From Psoroptes ovis (taxonomy: Eukaryota; Arthropoda; Arachnida; Sarcoptiformes; Psoroptidae): a stretch of DNA of 64,000 bases. The translations under genes and the position numbers were made by a program. Shown piece after piece: positions 23,654-37,958 of the stretch. Position 1 is the first letter of the stretch. Each line of letters opens with the position of its first letter. Below the pieces are notes generated by a model. It saw only the letters and a list, made by a program, of their open reading frames with translations, was not told the DNA's origin and ran no database searches. The stretch spans positions 868,001-932,000 of the forward strand of contig PQWQ01000013.1 of assembly GCA_002943765.1 (NCBI GenBank), in the 5' to 3' direction.

Positions 23654-26006
23654 TTTACTACTCTTTAGAGAAATCAATATTCAATTTGATTCAATGTTCG
23701 TCGAAGATAACACTTGCACTTGCACAAATCGAAACACAGCTTCATATTCGATACAGCACATATTCAAACGGGGAGAAAAAAATTCCTTTTTTCCTTTCGT
23801 CATCTTTTGGGTTTTTATCAATTCTTACTAAGAGAAAAATTGAGTCTTAAATATCAAGATCTCATACAATAGACACACTAAAAATTGAGAAATAACTTTT
23901 ATCACCGGAATAATAATGATAAGAATAATAATATTTTTCGCTGATGTTGCTTGATTGTGTAAATTATTTTTGTGCTATTATTATTTTTATAATTATGTGA
24001 TTTATTATTTTTCTTGCCATCAAACACCTATTTGATCACATGTTTCTTGTGTGTTTCATTTATTGCAATCAAAAATTGCTTGAAAGAACTGCAAAAATTA
24101 TCTGAAAGTTTATTGAAAAAGAATATTATTATGTAATATTTTTCCATTCTTTCATCAAGAATAACGAAAATAATAATTTAAAAGTCGTTATAATATATCC
24201 GAAGAAAGAACCCAAATATATCAAAGCTTAGAATTGCACTTGCCAAACGCAAACACATGCATGCACACACACACACACACACCCATTAAACTGTTGTATG
24301 ATTACTATGGAATTTGTTTTCAAAGATATTTTGGCTTATTTTTATTTCAAAATATTCTTGTCGATAATAATAATAATATGAATGGAAATATAATTGAAAT
24401 TGAACAAATTATTTTTGTAGTCATAGTCGTTTATTTTGTTTGTTTCGCTTTGATTATGATTATGATTATTTATATCGATATTCATAAATCATTTTTTCAA
24501 ATATCGAATCGAAGTAATCGTCAATGAATAAATTTTTGCATATCAAATGGTATAATGATAATGATTATGATTATTATTATTAATATTTTATGGATCATCA
24601 TTCAAATAATAGTTTGTTGTTTCTTTTTTTTTGACATTCATTCAATAGATGTTTGGTTTATTGCTATTATTATCCATGTTATTATTATTTTTTATTGTTA
24701 TTAAAATCATCAGTGTCTTCGTTGAACAAGAAACTTTAACCATTCATTCATTTTTTTATTTAATCCTTATATTATCAATATTAATATTATGATTATTTTT
24801 TCTATGAAGATCTATCATTAATTTAAAACGTTTATGCTTTCAATTTTCATTTTTTTATTTGGCCAAAATTATCAAACGATTATGATTATTATAATAATTA
24901 TTTTAATTATATAATCATTCAATGGTAAAAATTCATTATTCATTTTTTTTTGCTTCGCAAATTTACTTTCCCTTTGATAGATAATAATAGGATCATTCAT
25001 TATACAATAAATTGACAAAATAAATTGTGCGTGTGTATGTGCATGTTTTGTATCAGAATTTTGAAACAAACACACACAAAAAATGATAATAAAATCATGT
25101 GTTTTCTGTTGAATTATTTTTACTATAATTTGACGATGAATTTTTGAAAATAAAATAATTTTTCAATTCATTTATTTGACATACATATTATGCTTTTTTG
25201 CTTTTTGCCATTTTCTTTTCTGTTGTGTTTTGTCAATGTGTTATGCATGTGTTTAGAAAATTTCAAAATTACTATGTATGAATCAAATGAACATCAAATG
25301 GACTGTGTACATTTTAAAGGTGTATTGCCATGTGTGCAATTGCAAAAATTGAATAAATAAGAATAGTGAGAGAACATTCAGTTCCGAGAGAATTCCGTTT
25401 GAAAAAATAAAGGAAATGAATTTCGTTTCCATCTTCTTCTTGTTCTTTCCTTCATTTTTTTTTTTGTAATTTGTAATTCTATGAAAATTTGCTAACACAA
25501 TTATAAATATAAATTACTATTATTAGTAATGTTGTTATTATTTATTATTACTATGATTTCGCATTCATTAGTAAACGGAATAATTTTCGCCAAGTTTCCC
25601 TTCAACTTTCACACACACACACACACACGCACATGCACGCACACACTCATTGAATACATACAAAGTGAATCAAATACAAATATTAATTGAATTTTGTACA
25701 TAATTTTTTTTTTTTTTTTTTTTTGCTTTGTTTCGTTAACTTGTGCATATTTTCTTAATTATCATTAGAATTTTTTTTTTTTTTTTTTTTTTGGTTCTAT
25801 GCGATAATAAATTTAATAATGACTTTCATATGTTACGTTATGTAATGAAACATCAGCATAAAACATGAAATCTTATTAACATTTTTATGGGCTGGTTATG
25901 GTTCAATTACCTTGGATAATATATTGAAATCAATGATGGAATTCATTTTTTTGTTTTGTTTTATATTATTATTCACCAAGCATATATCGATCGATCAATC
26001 AAGAAA

Positions 26007-26295
26007 TTTTTTTTTTTTTTTTTTTTGGAGGAAATGAGACTTTTATTATTTCAACCGAATAAAAAACAAATGTAAAATGGGAAAAATCAATCCTAAACAA
26101 CACCTGGGTTTCCAAGGTATGCAGCGTTGCAACGAAATTTTAGAATCAAAAAGTGAAATAAGAATAAAAAACAAAATGCATTCAGAGGATTTACGGAGAA
26201 AGTTTGTGAGCTACATAAGGTGAAACGAATTTTGATTTGTCATCAAAAAAGTTATTGATGAGAAATGAAGAATGAAAAAAATATGAAAATTTCAT
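26007..26295 (-). other. Mini-ORF with polyA signal and A-tract
   Basis: On the minus strand an ATG at 26295 opens 34 codons with a hydrophobic start and a polar end (FDDKSKFVSPYVAHKLSP), stopping at 26191. About 145 bases further on comes AATAAA (complement of 26042-26047), then about 15 bases later a run of 20 A. This is how a reverse-transcribed mRNA end looks. It may also be the last exon of a gene, with the A-tract genomic. The protein is not recognised. Confidence 0.3.
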
Positions 26296-26500
26296 TTTTT
26301 TTAAATTTTCCGAAATATTCGTAAATCAAAACAATTTCAACAACAAATCAAAATTCAAAATAATCTTTGACATTTGAATTAAAGTTTTAAAGTTTTGAAT
26401 TTATTTTTGTGTTTGCATTTAAATATTAATGTGAATTCTATATTTGTGTAATCACAAAACCTTGAGAAAAATTTAATATTTTCGATTAAGAAAAAGAAAA

Positions 26501-27415
26501 ATGTGCTGTTCATGTTCAACTTGTACATTTTTAACATTATTCATATCATCAGTCATTTTGACAACGGTAGTAATTTGTTATTATGAAGGTGCAAGAATGC
26601 AAACATTTCTTAGGGATTTTGTTGATCAATTGAATTATAATTTAAATTTATATAATTATGATGATTATGATTATTCTTGAAATGTTTTGATAATTTATGT
26701 TTCAAGATTATTATTATTTCCCAAGAGTAAATTATTTTTATCTCTTTGAATTTTTATTTCATAATTTTATTACTATTCTTCTTTATGAAATTCAGTGAAT
26801 TTTTTATGATTATTTATTCTGATCATTTTTTATTTCATTTACCTAAACATTCTATGAATCATAATCACGAAACCCTCACTAATGATTATATTTGTATTTT
26901 CTATCCATGCAAATAAATAGATAATTGCTACAGGTATTTATATGTTTAAAAATGATCCAAATAATTTAATAATCACAGACAAATTCGTGGATAAATCCTT
27001 TTCAATTATTAATATGGCCAGTGAACAATTGTTTGGCTATTTTTTACGTAATTATTTATATAACGATTCAGCAATAAGCGACAATTATGATATTAAAATT
27101 GATAAAAATGATTTAATGAATATTGATAATTTCGATAATCAATTAATATCATCATCGGCAATAGCATCATCATCATCAGCTACGGCAACAACATCGACAA
27201 CTATTAAATTTGATACATTTGATCCATTTGAATTATCATCATTTATGGATGACGAAACATTACTATCATCGTCTAATCATCATTTTGATCCTGAATCAGT
27301 TAAACAAACCAAAATCACATCTGCAGCAACAACAATGTCTATCAGACCGACCAAGAAAAAAAATCATGGACCAAACAAAAATAAATCAAAACAGCAACAA
27401 CGACTACGACAATAA
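26501..27415 (+). CDS. Unrecognised Cys-rich single-pass membrane protein
   Basis: Two exons, 26501-26588 and 26934-27415, join in phase 1 (GAAG/GTGCAAG donor, CTACAG acceptor) to give about 189 residues. Exon 1 starts MCCSCSTC and runs into a hydrophobic helix (about residues 9-27). The four clustered N-terminal cysteines suggest palmitoylation next to the membrane. Exon 2 gives a neutral to acidic middle (ITDKFVDKSFSIINMASEQ), then a Ser/Thr-rich, then Asp-rich linker, and a Lys/Gln-rich basic end. If exon 1 is not spliced, it ends as a 59-codon frame, and the downstream part would start at the ATG at 26942. I do not recognise the family. Rhotekin lies 700 bases away, converging on it. Confidence 0.45.
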
Positions 27416-28118
27416 CAAAAGAACAAACAAACAAACAAAAAATGAATAATTAATTATTTTTACGGGTTTTTTCTTCTCATTCTACACCATTCATGTTTCA
27501 TTGAACATTTTTTTTCTTCACAGAGCAGAAAAAACACAAATAATGCCTGAACAAATATTTGATTTCATTCTCATTTCATTCATCTCATTTTATATAAATA
27601 AATGATCAGAGTAAAAAAACATTTACCGTACATGATTTAACATGAAAACATAATAATAATAATTCGCCATTTTTTGTACACACATATTCACATATAAATA
27701 TTTTGAAAAATAAAAATACATTTTTTTCAATGCCTGTTCTTCACAATTCATATTGAACCATTGTAATGAATTTTTAATGAATTTATAGCAAATAATAACA
27801 ATAATAATAATAATCACATATTGATTATAAAAATAGAAAAAATGAACGAATAACAAATGTTTGAATGTAATTTTGAATTTCGATATTGGATTAAATTATT
27901 CAATTATTTTTTATTATAATAATTTATATTTTATATGATAATTTTCATTTATTTTTTTTTTTAATTAGAATATTGTTCATACATGAAATATTTACAACAC
28001 GTTTCGACTATGGTTTAAATTTGTGAATCATGGAAAGGCTTGTATGATGTTCAAGTATATGTTTGATGTTTGGATTTATTTTCGATAAATTTTTTTCATT
28101 ATTTTATTTTTAGCTCAG
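27416..28118. other. Convergent 3' flanks, nothing further seen
   Basis: AT-rich stretch between the end of the plus-strand gene and the stop of rhotekin. AATAAA-like signals occur on both strands (for example near 27597), as expected for two converging 3' untranslated regions. Confidence 0.5.
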
Positions 28119-30445
28119 TCAAACAGGCTTCGATGACAAACTACGATTATAATTAGGATGAAAATTATTATTGTTATTATTGTTGATGTTATGTGGGTGA
28201 GAAAACGATGAACGATGTTGTTGATAATGATGATTATTAATGTTATTATGATTTTTTCGAAATTCATAATCTGTGGGAAAATATAGAATAGAAATAATGA
28301 AATTGAATCGATTTCTTCTGTGCTTTGCTCATAAAAATTAAAGCATTTTAATTTTTTTCTTGTCTGTTTATTATTACCTTGTATGGATGTTTCATTATAT
28401 AATGATACTCCTGTGGGACGATCATGTAATAAATATTGTGAACGATGATGTGAAATGGGTGCCAATTCCATATTATATTCGGCTATCGGTTGCCATGCAA
28501 TAAAATCATCTCTACATTTATTTAATGATCGTATCCATTCATTATATTGATCATTGATCGATTCAAATTTGAATGTTATATTATCATTGTTTATTATTTG
28601 TATCAAATTCTGATCTATTAAATTTATTTTTGTTTGACTATTAATCGGTAATATTTGATCAGGCGAACGTTTACTGGCTGTATGTTTCATATATGCTGGC
28701 TCATCTTTGAGTTCAGTTTTCATATGCCATAAATTTAATTTAAATTTAGACAATACAGACCAAAACATTTCATTTGTATCAATCGATCTAATGATGCCTG
28801 AATAATAATCTTTTAGTAAACATTCAGGTTGCACGGCCAAACGGCAACAAAAATGTCCAAATAATGGTAATTGTAAATTTTTATCCAATTCTTCTTCAAT
28901 ATCAAGATCATGTGTTTTAATAAGATCAGCTGAATCTTTTAGATTCAAGGTTGAACGAGCAACTAAGTAGAATTTGGGCCCACTAAAATTCATTGAGAAA
29001 TGAATAAGAAACAAATAAAATAATGGAAGAAAAAAGATATGAGAAAAACATACGTTTCAGGATCAAAATCATCTTTATAATTCAACACTTTACGCCCGAA
29101 ACTTCTTGACAATGAATTGGAAATTTTATGAGTTATTTTTTTATGTGTTGATGCCATTGACAAATCATCGTGTAATACTCGTGCGTAAATAAATATATCA
29201 AATGTAAAGTTTGGTTCAACACAATTAAAATGAAATGTATCATCAAAACAAATGTCGGTCGTATTTCGATCAACATTAACCAAAATTGTATCATAAATTT
29301 CTGTACCAATTTTCAACAAACAAAATACAGCAAAACGTCGATAATCGGCTTTATTTTTAAAATAATCACAATCTTTCCATATTAATGGTATTCGAATATC
29401 TAATTTGAATAATATAATTTTTCATCGAAATATATAAAATATCAATCATAAAATTTCGATTATAAATATAATAAAACAAAAGCGTTTACCTGACACAGAT
29501 GCTTTGGCTTTGAAAACAGGTTCAATTTTTGACAATCTTATTTGAATACAAAAAAAAGAAAAATATTGAAATTAGATCGAAAAAATGAGATTAAACTCCA
29601 ATTTGATTTGTTTTGTCAATATCAACATACTTATTGTTACTATTACTATTCCTTTTGCGTCTTTGTAGTTCATTACGATATTCATGCAGCCGTTTATCTG
29701 ATGTTAGCAATGATTTTGCTGCCTCTAAACTTTGATTGGTATATTTACATGCGGCCAATAATTTTGCCGTACCTTCACGCATTTTAATTTCTAGATCAAT
29801 TTTCTGTTGTAGATCATATTCCTATCATTTTGAAAAAAATAAGATAAAGAAAGATTAATATATTGATTGATTAGTTTTCTTTGAAATTTCTTGAAAAAAA
29901 AATCCGAATTTAATGATTGATAATTATTTTGTTCAAATTTAAAATGATTTTATCCACATTCGTAGGAAGAATTAGATAATTAAGAAATTAAAAATCAAAT
30001 AAATTGATCGAACAACTTGAACGAATCCACTAATCAACGACGATATATAATGAAAGAAGGAAAAAAACCCGTTTGTTTTCATATCAAATTCACATAAATT
30101 TTTCTCCAATCAAGCGATCGTAAAACAAACAAATCTTACATGATAATTATCGGCTATTTGTCTTAAAAAATATGCACCATTATTTATCAAACGAGATGAT
30201 TGTTTTGATGATGGTGACTGCGATGGTGGTGATGATAATTCTCTACGATTACGATAATTAGATGATAATGATGGAATACGAAGTGATGATGAAGCAAACC
30301 GAGGCCTTTTGAAAAATGATGAACGATATTTTTTAGATACAACCGATGACGATGATACTGACAATTTTGTTTTCGGTGATGTCGGTGGTGATTGAATATT
30401 ATTATCATTACCGATAATAATCGGTTTATCTAAACGAATACCCAT
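28119..30445 (-). CDS. RTKN: Rhotekin-like Rho effector
   Basis: Six exons (30445-30140, 29821-29631, 29536-29490, 29399-29054, 28982-28378 and 28270-28119) give 548 residues, close to vertebrate rhotekin. The N terminus is Ser/Arg-rich. Exon 2 holds the HR1 Rho-binding repeat with the diagnostic KIDLEIKMREGTAKLLAAC and LQRRKR. Next comes DIRIPLIWKDCDYF, the start of the anillin-type C2-like domain (about residues 180-345), then a PH domain (about 355-440: FWSVLSKFKLNLW ... YNEWIRSLNKCRDDF) and an Asn/His-rich tail. Rhotekin binds GTP-Rho and inhibits its GTPase, acting on the actin cortex and septins. All introns are GT-AG and phases agree throughout. The start ATG begins an exon that can be replaced by an upstream first exon (39989-40180). 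Confidence 0.9.
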
Positions 30446-33400
30446 CGTAATTATATATGAGATATTTCAATTTATTGCTGTCAAAATGAAACAAATGTAT
30501 GAAATGTCGAAATTTTCTTAAGAAACATGGCCAATAAGACACACAGTGAAAATTTTAAACATTTATTTGGATCATTTAAATTAAAGCTTGTCTTGGAATT
30601 TCACATTGTTAGAAAAAAAATGTTCCAACTGAGACAAAAATGTCAAAATATTTTTTTGTTCTGTCTCAAATATAAATATTGATGTTAATTATTGTGTTGA
30701 ATGAATATTATGAATATTATTATTATTATTATTATCATAAACAATAAGAAATGATAATGGCAATTTAAGAAGAAAAATGAATGAATGAATAAATAAATAA
30801 ACAATTCAAACAATTTGTTTTGTAATGTTTGGCGCGTAATAATTTTAAAATATGATTAGCATTTTCATTATTATCATTATATTATAATTTAAAAATGTCA
30901 AAAACGTCACACATAATCAAGAGTAAAACACAAGTTGCGATGAAATGTTACTAAGAAGTAAAGAAATAAATTTAAATTCAAATATTGTTTGAAATTATTT
31001 TTTGCGCTGAGAATTTTTTATTTCTTTCTTTCTTTGAATTGTGAATTGTAAATTTGAAATTTGAATTCAAATAAAACATAAAAATGAATTGAATTGAATC
31101 AAATGATTTATTCATCCATATCAATTCTCATCATGTAACATACACACACACATAATAGCTATTTATCATCATCAATTTATTATTTTACATGCAAACACAC
31201 ACACACATACAGAGATCAAGTCATTGATGTCTAGTTCTCTCTCTATTTATTCATGTGTAAATTTCAATTTAAAATATTCACTTAAAGTTATCGATGTTAT
31301 TGTTGCTGCTGCTGTTGCAGTTATCAATATAATATTCAATGTAACAAATTCTCTTCATAATTCATTTTGATTATTCATGTTTTAGTTCAAGGGTCGCCCA
31401 TTCATTCATTTATTCAGTCACATTCGCTTCAGCGGTAAAAAATATGATTTAGTTTCACAGAACAAAAAAACAACAAATCAAAAATACAAAAAAAATACAT
31501 AAATAATAACAAGTAGCTGGTGAATAAATACAAAAAATATCCAAAATATTATTTGTTATCATTGATCTGTAGTAGAAACAAGAAGTTTATCAATGTTTAA
31601 ATGAGAAGATTAATCGAAAAACCGAGTTAACCCGGACAACAAGTGGAAAAATTTATTCAATTATCGATCATTACAAGCAACACCATCACCGTAAAAAAAC
31701 ACAAACACAAGTCAATAATAAACCAATTGAATTGAATCAAACAATTTCGAGTTGAACAAAACAAATAGGAAAAAACACCCTATCATTGAATTGAATAGAA
31801 TTGATGTATTTCATTGTTTACTTCTGGGTTTATTTTGTACAAAAAACACAATTGATGCACAAACTATGATGATCTAGTATGTTTTTTGTGGTTGTTGTGA
31901 ATATTAGATTAATCAACAACAATAATCATACAATATGATGTCAAACAAGGAAAAAAATGATGTAAATTAAATAGATTATGATTCATTTAATCTAATTTAA
32001 TTCAATTGATGATAATAACCAATGAGAATCATATGAGGAGTTTGTAGAGTGGTTACAATCACTTAATGGCTTATGATTGTGTTGCTTTTACATTTTACGA
32101 TTGATTTCAAAATCATACACACACACACACACACATAGATACAACATACGCAGAAATATGTTTGGCTTCTCAAGAGTGTGTTTATTCAATATTAATCATA
32201 AATCAACAATTTAGAAAATACAACAATTGATGACAATAATTGGTATTAATGATAATTGATTAATCGACAATATCTCAATGAAGGATAAAATTGAATAAGT
32301 ATTATTGAAAAATTGGATTTATTTTAGAAAATTTCCTCGAAAATATCAAAATATGATGATAATGACGATGGTAATGATGATGATTACACAAACGATGATT
32401 GCATTCATTCATCATTAGACACATACGCACACTAATAAACACATTCAAACACATTGAATCATCGTGCCATTGACACAAACCAAGTATTTATTTATATTTT
32501 TGTTTTGAAAAAATAAAATAATAAACAAACAAAAGCAAATAGAAACAGGTGGAGATAGTAATAATATTAATAATAACAATAATCATTAACAAAGTGTGTG
32601 TGTGTGTGTTTAAATGAAATCAAATGCAAAAATGATGATGATGAATTTATGTGAAATGAAATCATTGAAAAAACATTGAAATCAAGCATACAAACAAATG
32701 GAATGAATGAAAAACGGGCAGTGTTCATTAATATTAATAATGATAATTTGAATTGTATCATTTGAAAAGAGACAGAGAAATGTAAAAAAACGAAATTTTG
32801 AATTTTTAAATCAAAATATTCGGTTTTTGATGAGCGAATTTCTTCATGACATTTCGATACATAATTGCATTGATCGATCGAAATCAATTTGAATCAAATC
32901 AGATTATCATTTTCAATCGTGATTATCGTGCTGATTTGAATATATCGAAGATACACACATTTAAATCAATTTGGTTTGATGATTATAAAACGATTTGAAA
33001 TTGAAATTCTTTGAATGATGATCGAGTTGTTCTAAATTTTATTTTATTTTGTTATTACGCAAATAACCAAATAAACAAACGTAAAAAATAAAAATATTTG
33101 AAGGAAAACATTGATGAGAATTTGGCTTCATTTTGTTTTTTTTCTGAATAATTTCTAATAAAACAACGAGAACAACACAAGCAACAACAATTACCTAAGA
33201 ACACAACCTAAAACCATGGTCGAAGACAATGTGAACAGCGACAGTGGCAACAACAACAAGAACAGAACGAAGTAAAATGAAATAAATTTCAAAAATTGAA
33301 ACAAATAAAACGATAATTCGTTTGTCTATTTTCATTTTTATTTCTTTTGATAGTTTCATTCATTTCTCTATGATTTCTCACACTGAATTGGTTATTTTGT

Positions 33401-36400
33401 ATTGCAGATAATTCAATGAATGAATGAATGGTAATAGCAAAACTTGATGAATGATGATCATCATGTTGTTGTTCAATGTGAAATGGTATGGTAAAATGAA
33501 TGGTAAATATGAATTGTATGAATCTTGGTGTGTTAGCGTGTGTGTGTGTGTATGTGTGCGTATTTTATTAGTATCTATTAATATACCATTTTCAACCATT
33601 ATTGTTGTTGTTGATCATTGTGAAATGAATAAACGAATATAAAAACAGGAATATTAGAGAATGAAATCAATGAAGAAGATATTTGAAATGGAAAAGAATG
33701 GAGAACAAGAAGAAATGAAACTCATCACCAGCAATAATCAACCATATTTACCAACAGCTATTATTATTTGAAGACACACACGCACACTTGAACATTGAAG
33801 AATGTACCGCGGCGGCGGCTGATGATGATTATTTTGATGATGATCATCATCATAATCATTGAATAATAACAACAACAAAGACAACAACAGCAACAATATT
33901 TAATATAATCTTACTCGATTTCAATTTGAGTACATTTAAACCATCACCATCATATGATTATAATTCGTTGAATGATTTTGTCTTTTGTATATAATCACAT
34001 ATGATTTCATTCAAATAAGAAAAAAAGGTTTAGTTATGATCATCAAATCAAAGTGTTTACAATCATAAATCATATATTTATATATCAGTATACATCTAAT
34101 TTAAAGAAAAATTTCAAGCAAAATCTTCAAAAATACAAAACACACCGATGTATATCAAAAGTTGAATATTCATGCGGCATGTAGGTGGTGGTGATGGCGA
34201 AGATGGAAGAGATGGTGGTGGCTTATAGTTTATAATTGTTTCGTATGTTATCTTATGTTCATTTGTATTTTAATGTTTTTTGAAGATATATCAGAAAAAT
34301 TTTGAAAAAATTCGAAAAAAAATTCAATTTTTTTTTCAAATTAAAAGATTATGACGTTTTAAGATTTAGTCAATAATGTTATCATCATCATTATCATCAT
34401 AATCGTAGATTTAAGCCATGGATATTGATGAAATGTGCGGCCATTTCAAATTCAAATTTATTCGTTTATTTTTTGTATTCAATTCATTTTTAATCTCTCA
34501 TAATTTCTGAAAAATTTATGAAATTTGAATTGAATCATGGAAAAATATTTTTCAGTTCAAGTTCAAATTCAAACTTGAAGTCAACTTAATACAAATAAAT
34601 TCAATTTTAATTGATAATAAGTACATTGAATAATAATAGTCATGATTGAAGTGAATGGATAGATTGAATGAACGAATAGATTCAATTACAATAATCGAAA
34701 AAGTTGAAGAAGGAGAAATAATTATTCGAATATCAAATGTCTGAATCGATCAATCAATCAATCAATCGATTGGATTCAATCGAGTTTGAATTGAATTTTG
34801 ATCTAAAGAAAGAAGAAAATTCGATCCAAAAAAAAAATATGAATTTGAATATCTTATTCAAAGATTTTCGAGAAAAAAAAGATGAAGATAATTTTCTTAG
34901 ACATTTCTTCATTTCATTCATTCATTTCATTTCTTTTTTGCCATTATTTTGTTGCAGATATTTTTCATCTTTGGCAATCTTCGGCAATCATTGACACATA
35001 TAAATTATGTATAATGATAATAATAGATATAATTGAATTAATATATGACTACAGGGATAGATTTATTTTTATTCATTCATGCAATTTATTTCCATTTGAT
35101 TAGATTTGAATTTTCTTTTTTTTATTTCAATTCAAAGAATTCAAAGCCAATATTTTTCAATTGGCTTTGACTCCCTTTGCTATTATTATTATCATTATTT
35201 TGATCATTTTGATATCAGAGTACAACAACAGCAACAACAAATGACATTAACCATGAAATCATTTTCTAAGAATCAAATAAGATCTAAGATAGATTCAAGA
35301 TGAGAAAAGAAATGAATAATGTCTGATCATTTCATTGGCCAAAAACAAAAATATATTGCTGGCTCGGTGTATTATCATAGATAACGACTACCTATTCGGC
35401 CAAAAACTGCCACCTTGATGATTGACGGTTTAATGTGGACCAGATCAGATGAATGATCATTATCGGAATTGATCTTTTCTTATTTTTTGAATTAGACTTT
35501 TGATGGTGGAATTGGTATTTTTCAGATGAAATCAGCATCGCCATCATCATGGGTTATCTTTGGATAATGGAAAATATTTAATTTAATATACACCAACGAT
35601 GTACGATTAGATGTGTGGCGATGCTGCCGATGATAATCAACATAATTATTTCTATTATTATCATCAATGATAATGACTATTTCATTGAATTTTTCAACGG
35701 TGAAGAGTGAAAGAAGAGAAAATAGGCGTCAAAATTGCTAAATTATTAATGATAATAATAACAATTACAAGGTGATCTAATTTGTTGAAGACATTGAATC
35801 GCAACAACGAAATAAGTCGAGAAAAAAATTTTAAATCGATTTTTTTTCAAGAAAAAAAAGTGAAAAATTCAATTCGAAATGTCGTCATTATTATTTATTG
35901 TCATTTGCTTTTGGCATTTATTATCATTATCATTATTATTATTATCATTATCATTTATTCACATGACATTCATTTGTTTAATTTTGTTCAATTTATTTGT
36001 TCATTGATTCGAATTCAAATTTGAATCAATTTTATTTAGATTCAATTCATTGTGAATCATTTGTGAATAATATTCAATATATCATGGACAGATCTCATGC
36101 ATTCATTCTTTGAGATGCTTTGATAAATTAGCAAACACAAAAGTTGAAAATCGAATGAAGTAGTTTCAATGATTGGAAATAAGAAAAAAATCATTAAATT
36201 TTTATATCGTTAATGTCCATTTTAAAACATGTAAAATTAATTAAATATTTTTGCGATTTTTAATGGAGTGGTTGAAATTTTAGGCGCCGGATGGCGCCAG
36301 AAGCGATTTGTGAAAAATTCAAAAATTTTTTCCAAAATTCAAAATTTAAGGTGCAAATGCCCTAGCAGTGCACCATTAAATAAATATATTATTATTAAAA

Positions 36401-37919
36401 TTCAAAATTTTGTTTATTTGAATTTAAAAATCAATCTAATCAAAATACTTACATTCATATCAACATAACAAAAGCTTGTCTTGTAATCAACGATTGAATA
36501 AATGTATCGATGCATTTTTGTTGATTCGCTGATTGTCGTTTCACGGTGTTTAAAAATTTTCAGCGCGTAAAATTTGATACAAATTCAAAATATGTTTCAA
36601 AATAAACAATTAATATTCAATCAATTTGACCATAAAAATTGAAAACAACAACAATACAAGGAAAAATGAATATGATGCGAAGATTGTTACGATTGTCGAA
36701 AAAATTTGTTGGAATCATTCATGAAATGACTGATGATGATTATTATAAAATGTCAAATGTTTTGAGAAAATATGATCATTGTAACCATTGTTTATCGTTC
36801 ATTTATTGAATGTAAAAATCGTTTATTTCTCTTCAATTGATGATAATGATTTTGAGAAAAAAACATAATTGCAATTATAGCGAAAATAGTCTGAAAAACA
36901 CCCAATATCGAGGTTCATTGATCGATTGATTTTTAAAATATTTTCAAAATACTCTTGAAAATATTTTTTTTCTAAAATTTTTGTGATTTAAACAGTAGTT
37001 GAAGACAGAGAAAAAATGTTGTCAAGAAACAGGTGAACACGAAGTCAAATGTGATTTTTTTGGCGAATTTCAGATCTTGTGTGACCTTTGCAGGCAGAAA
37101 TTGTTTTTACTTATAACTAAGTTGACCCTCGGAGACCTTGAAAAAGTTTTCTCAAAAAAAAAATTGCAAAATGTCACTTGGTGGAATGTGATTGAAGAAT
37201 TTATATGAATCTGTTTTGTTGTTTTCAAGTTGTAAAACTTTTAAGTCATTTTCATTGGTCTGAACATCAACAACACACTGAAAATTGAACAATTGAGATT
37301 TTGATTTGATGAAAATATCCTTAAATGGTTGGTGAAGACTCGTGATCACTCCACCGAATCATTAACAGATGATGAACAGAAAAACCAGTGAAAAATTTTT
37401 CATTAAAAGGAATGATCAACGAATCAAACAAGATTTATGGTTAATAATAATGAATGGTAATCGAATATTAATAATTATCATTCATTCATTTTCATGTTTT
37501 TTACGAATAAATTAACATTCAGAAGGTCGTCATCATCATCATCATCATCATTATCATCGCGCACATACACATGCAATGATAATTATTATTTATTAATTCA
37601 TGAATTGAAAGAGAAATTTTTCAAATTTCTTTGATTATTTTCTTGCTTTATTGGAGAACATAAAGAATGGCAGGTAAATTTTTTCAAGTCAAGCATTTAA
37701 TGCTTCATTAAGAATTCATGTAATCGTTCTTCGAAAATTTTTACGTGAAAATCAAGCACCAATCACTGTAGAATATCGTTGAAAAAGCGAAGAAAAAATT
37801 CATCAATCCATTGAACACACATGTGAATGGATAAATATTTGATAAATTGCAGAAATTGAAAAATCACTTGAAATCAATGAATTCATTTGTTAGTGTATGA
37901 TGATGATCATGATTGCGTA

Positions 37920-37958
<39 letters not shown>

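Larger units (their letters stand above)
23038..26500. other. AT-rich spacer with poly(T) cluster
   Basis: Contains the candidate first exon at 23599-23653, CA tracts near 24261 and 25610, and three poly(T) runs of 20-22 bases within 325 bases (25704-25724, 25771-25792 and 26007-26026). The last run is the tail of a possible processed copy (see 26007-26295). The right end is 5' flank of the gene starting at 26501. Confidence 0.5.

Noticed and set aside
29542..29787. 81-codon plus-strand frame over rhotekin exon 2
   Set aside because: It is antisense to the HR1 exon, whose reading frame matches rhotekin closely.
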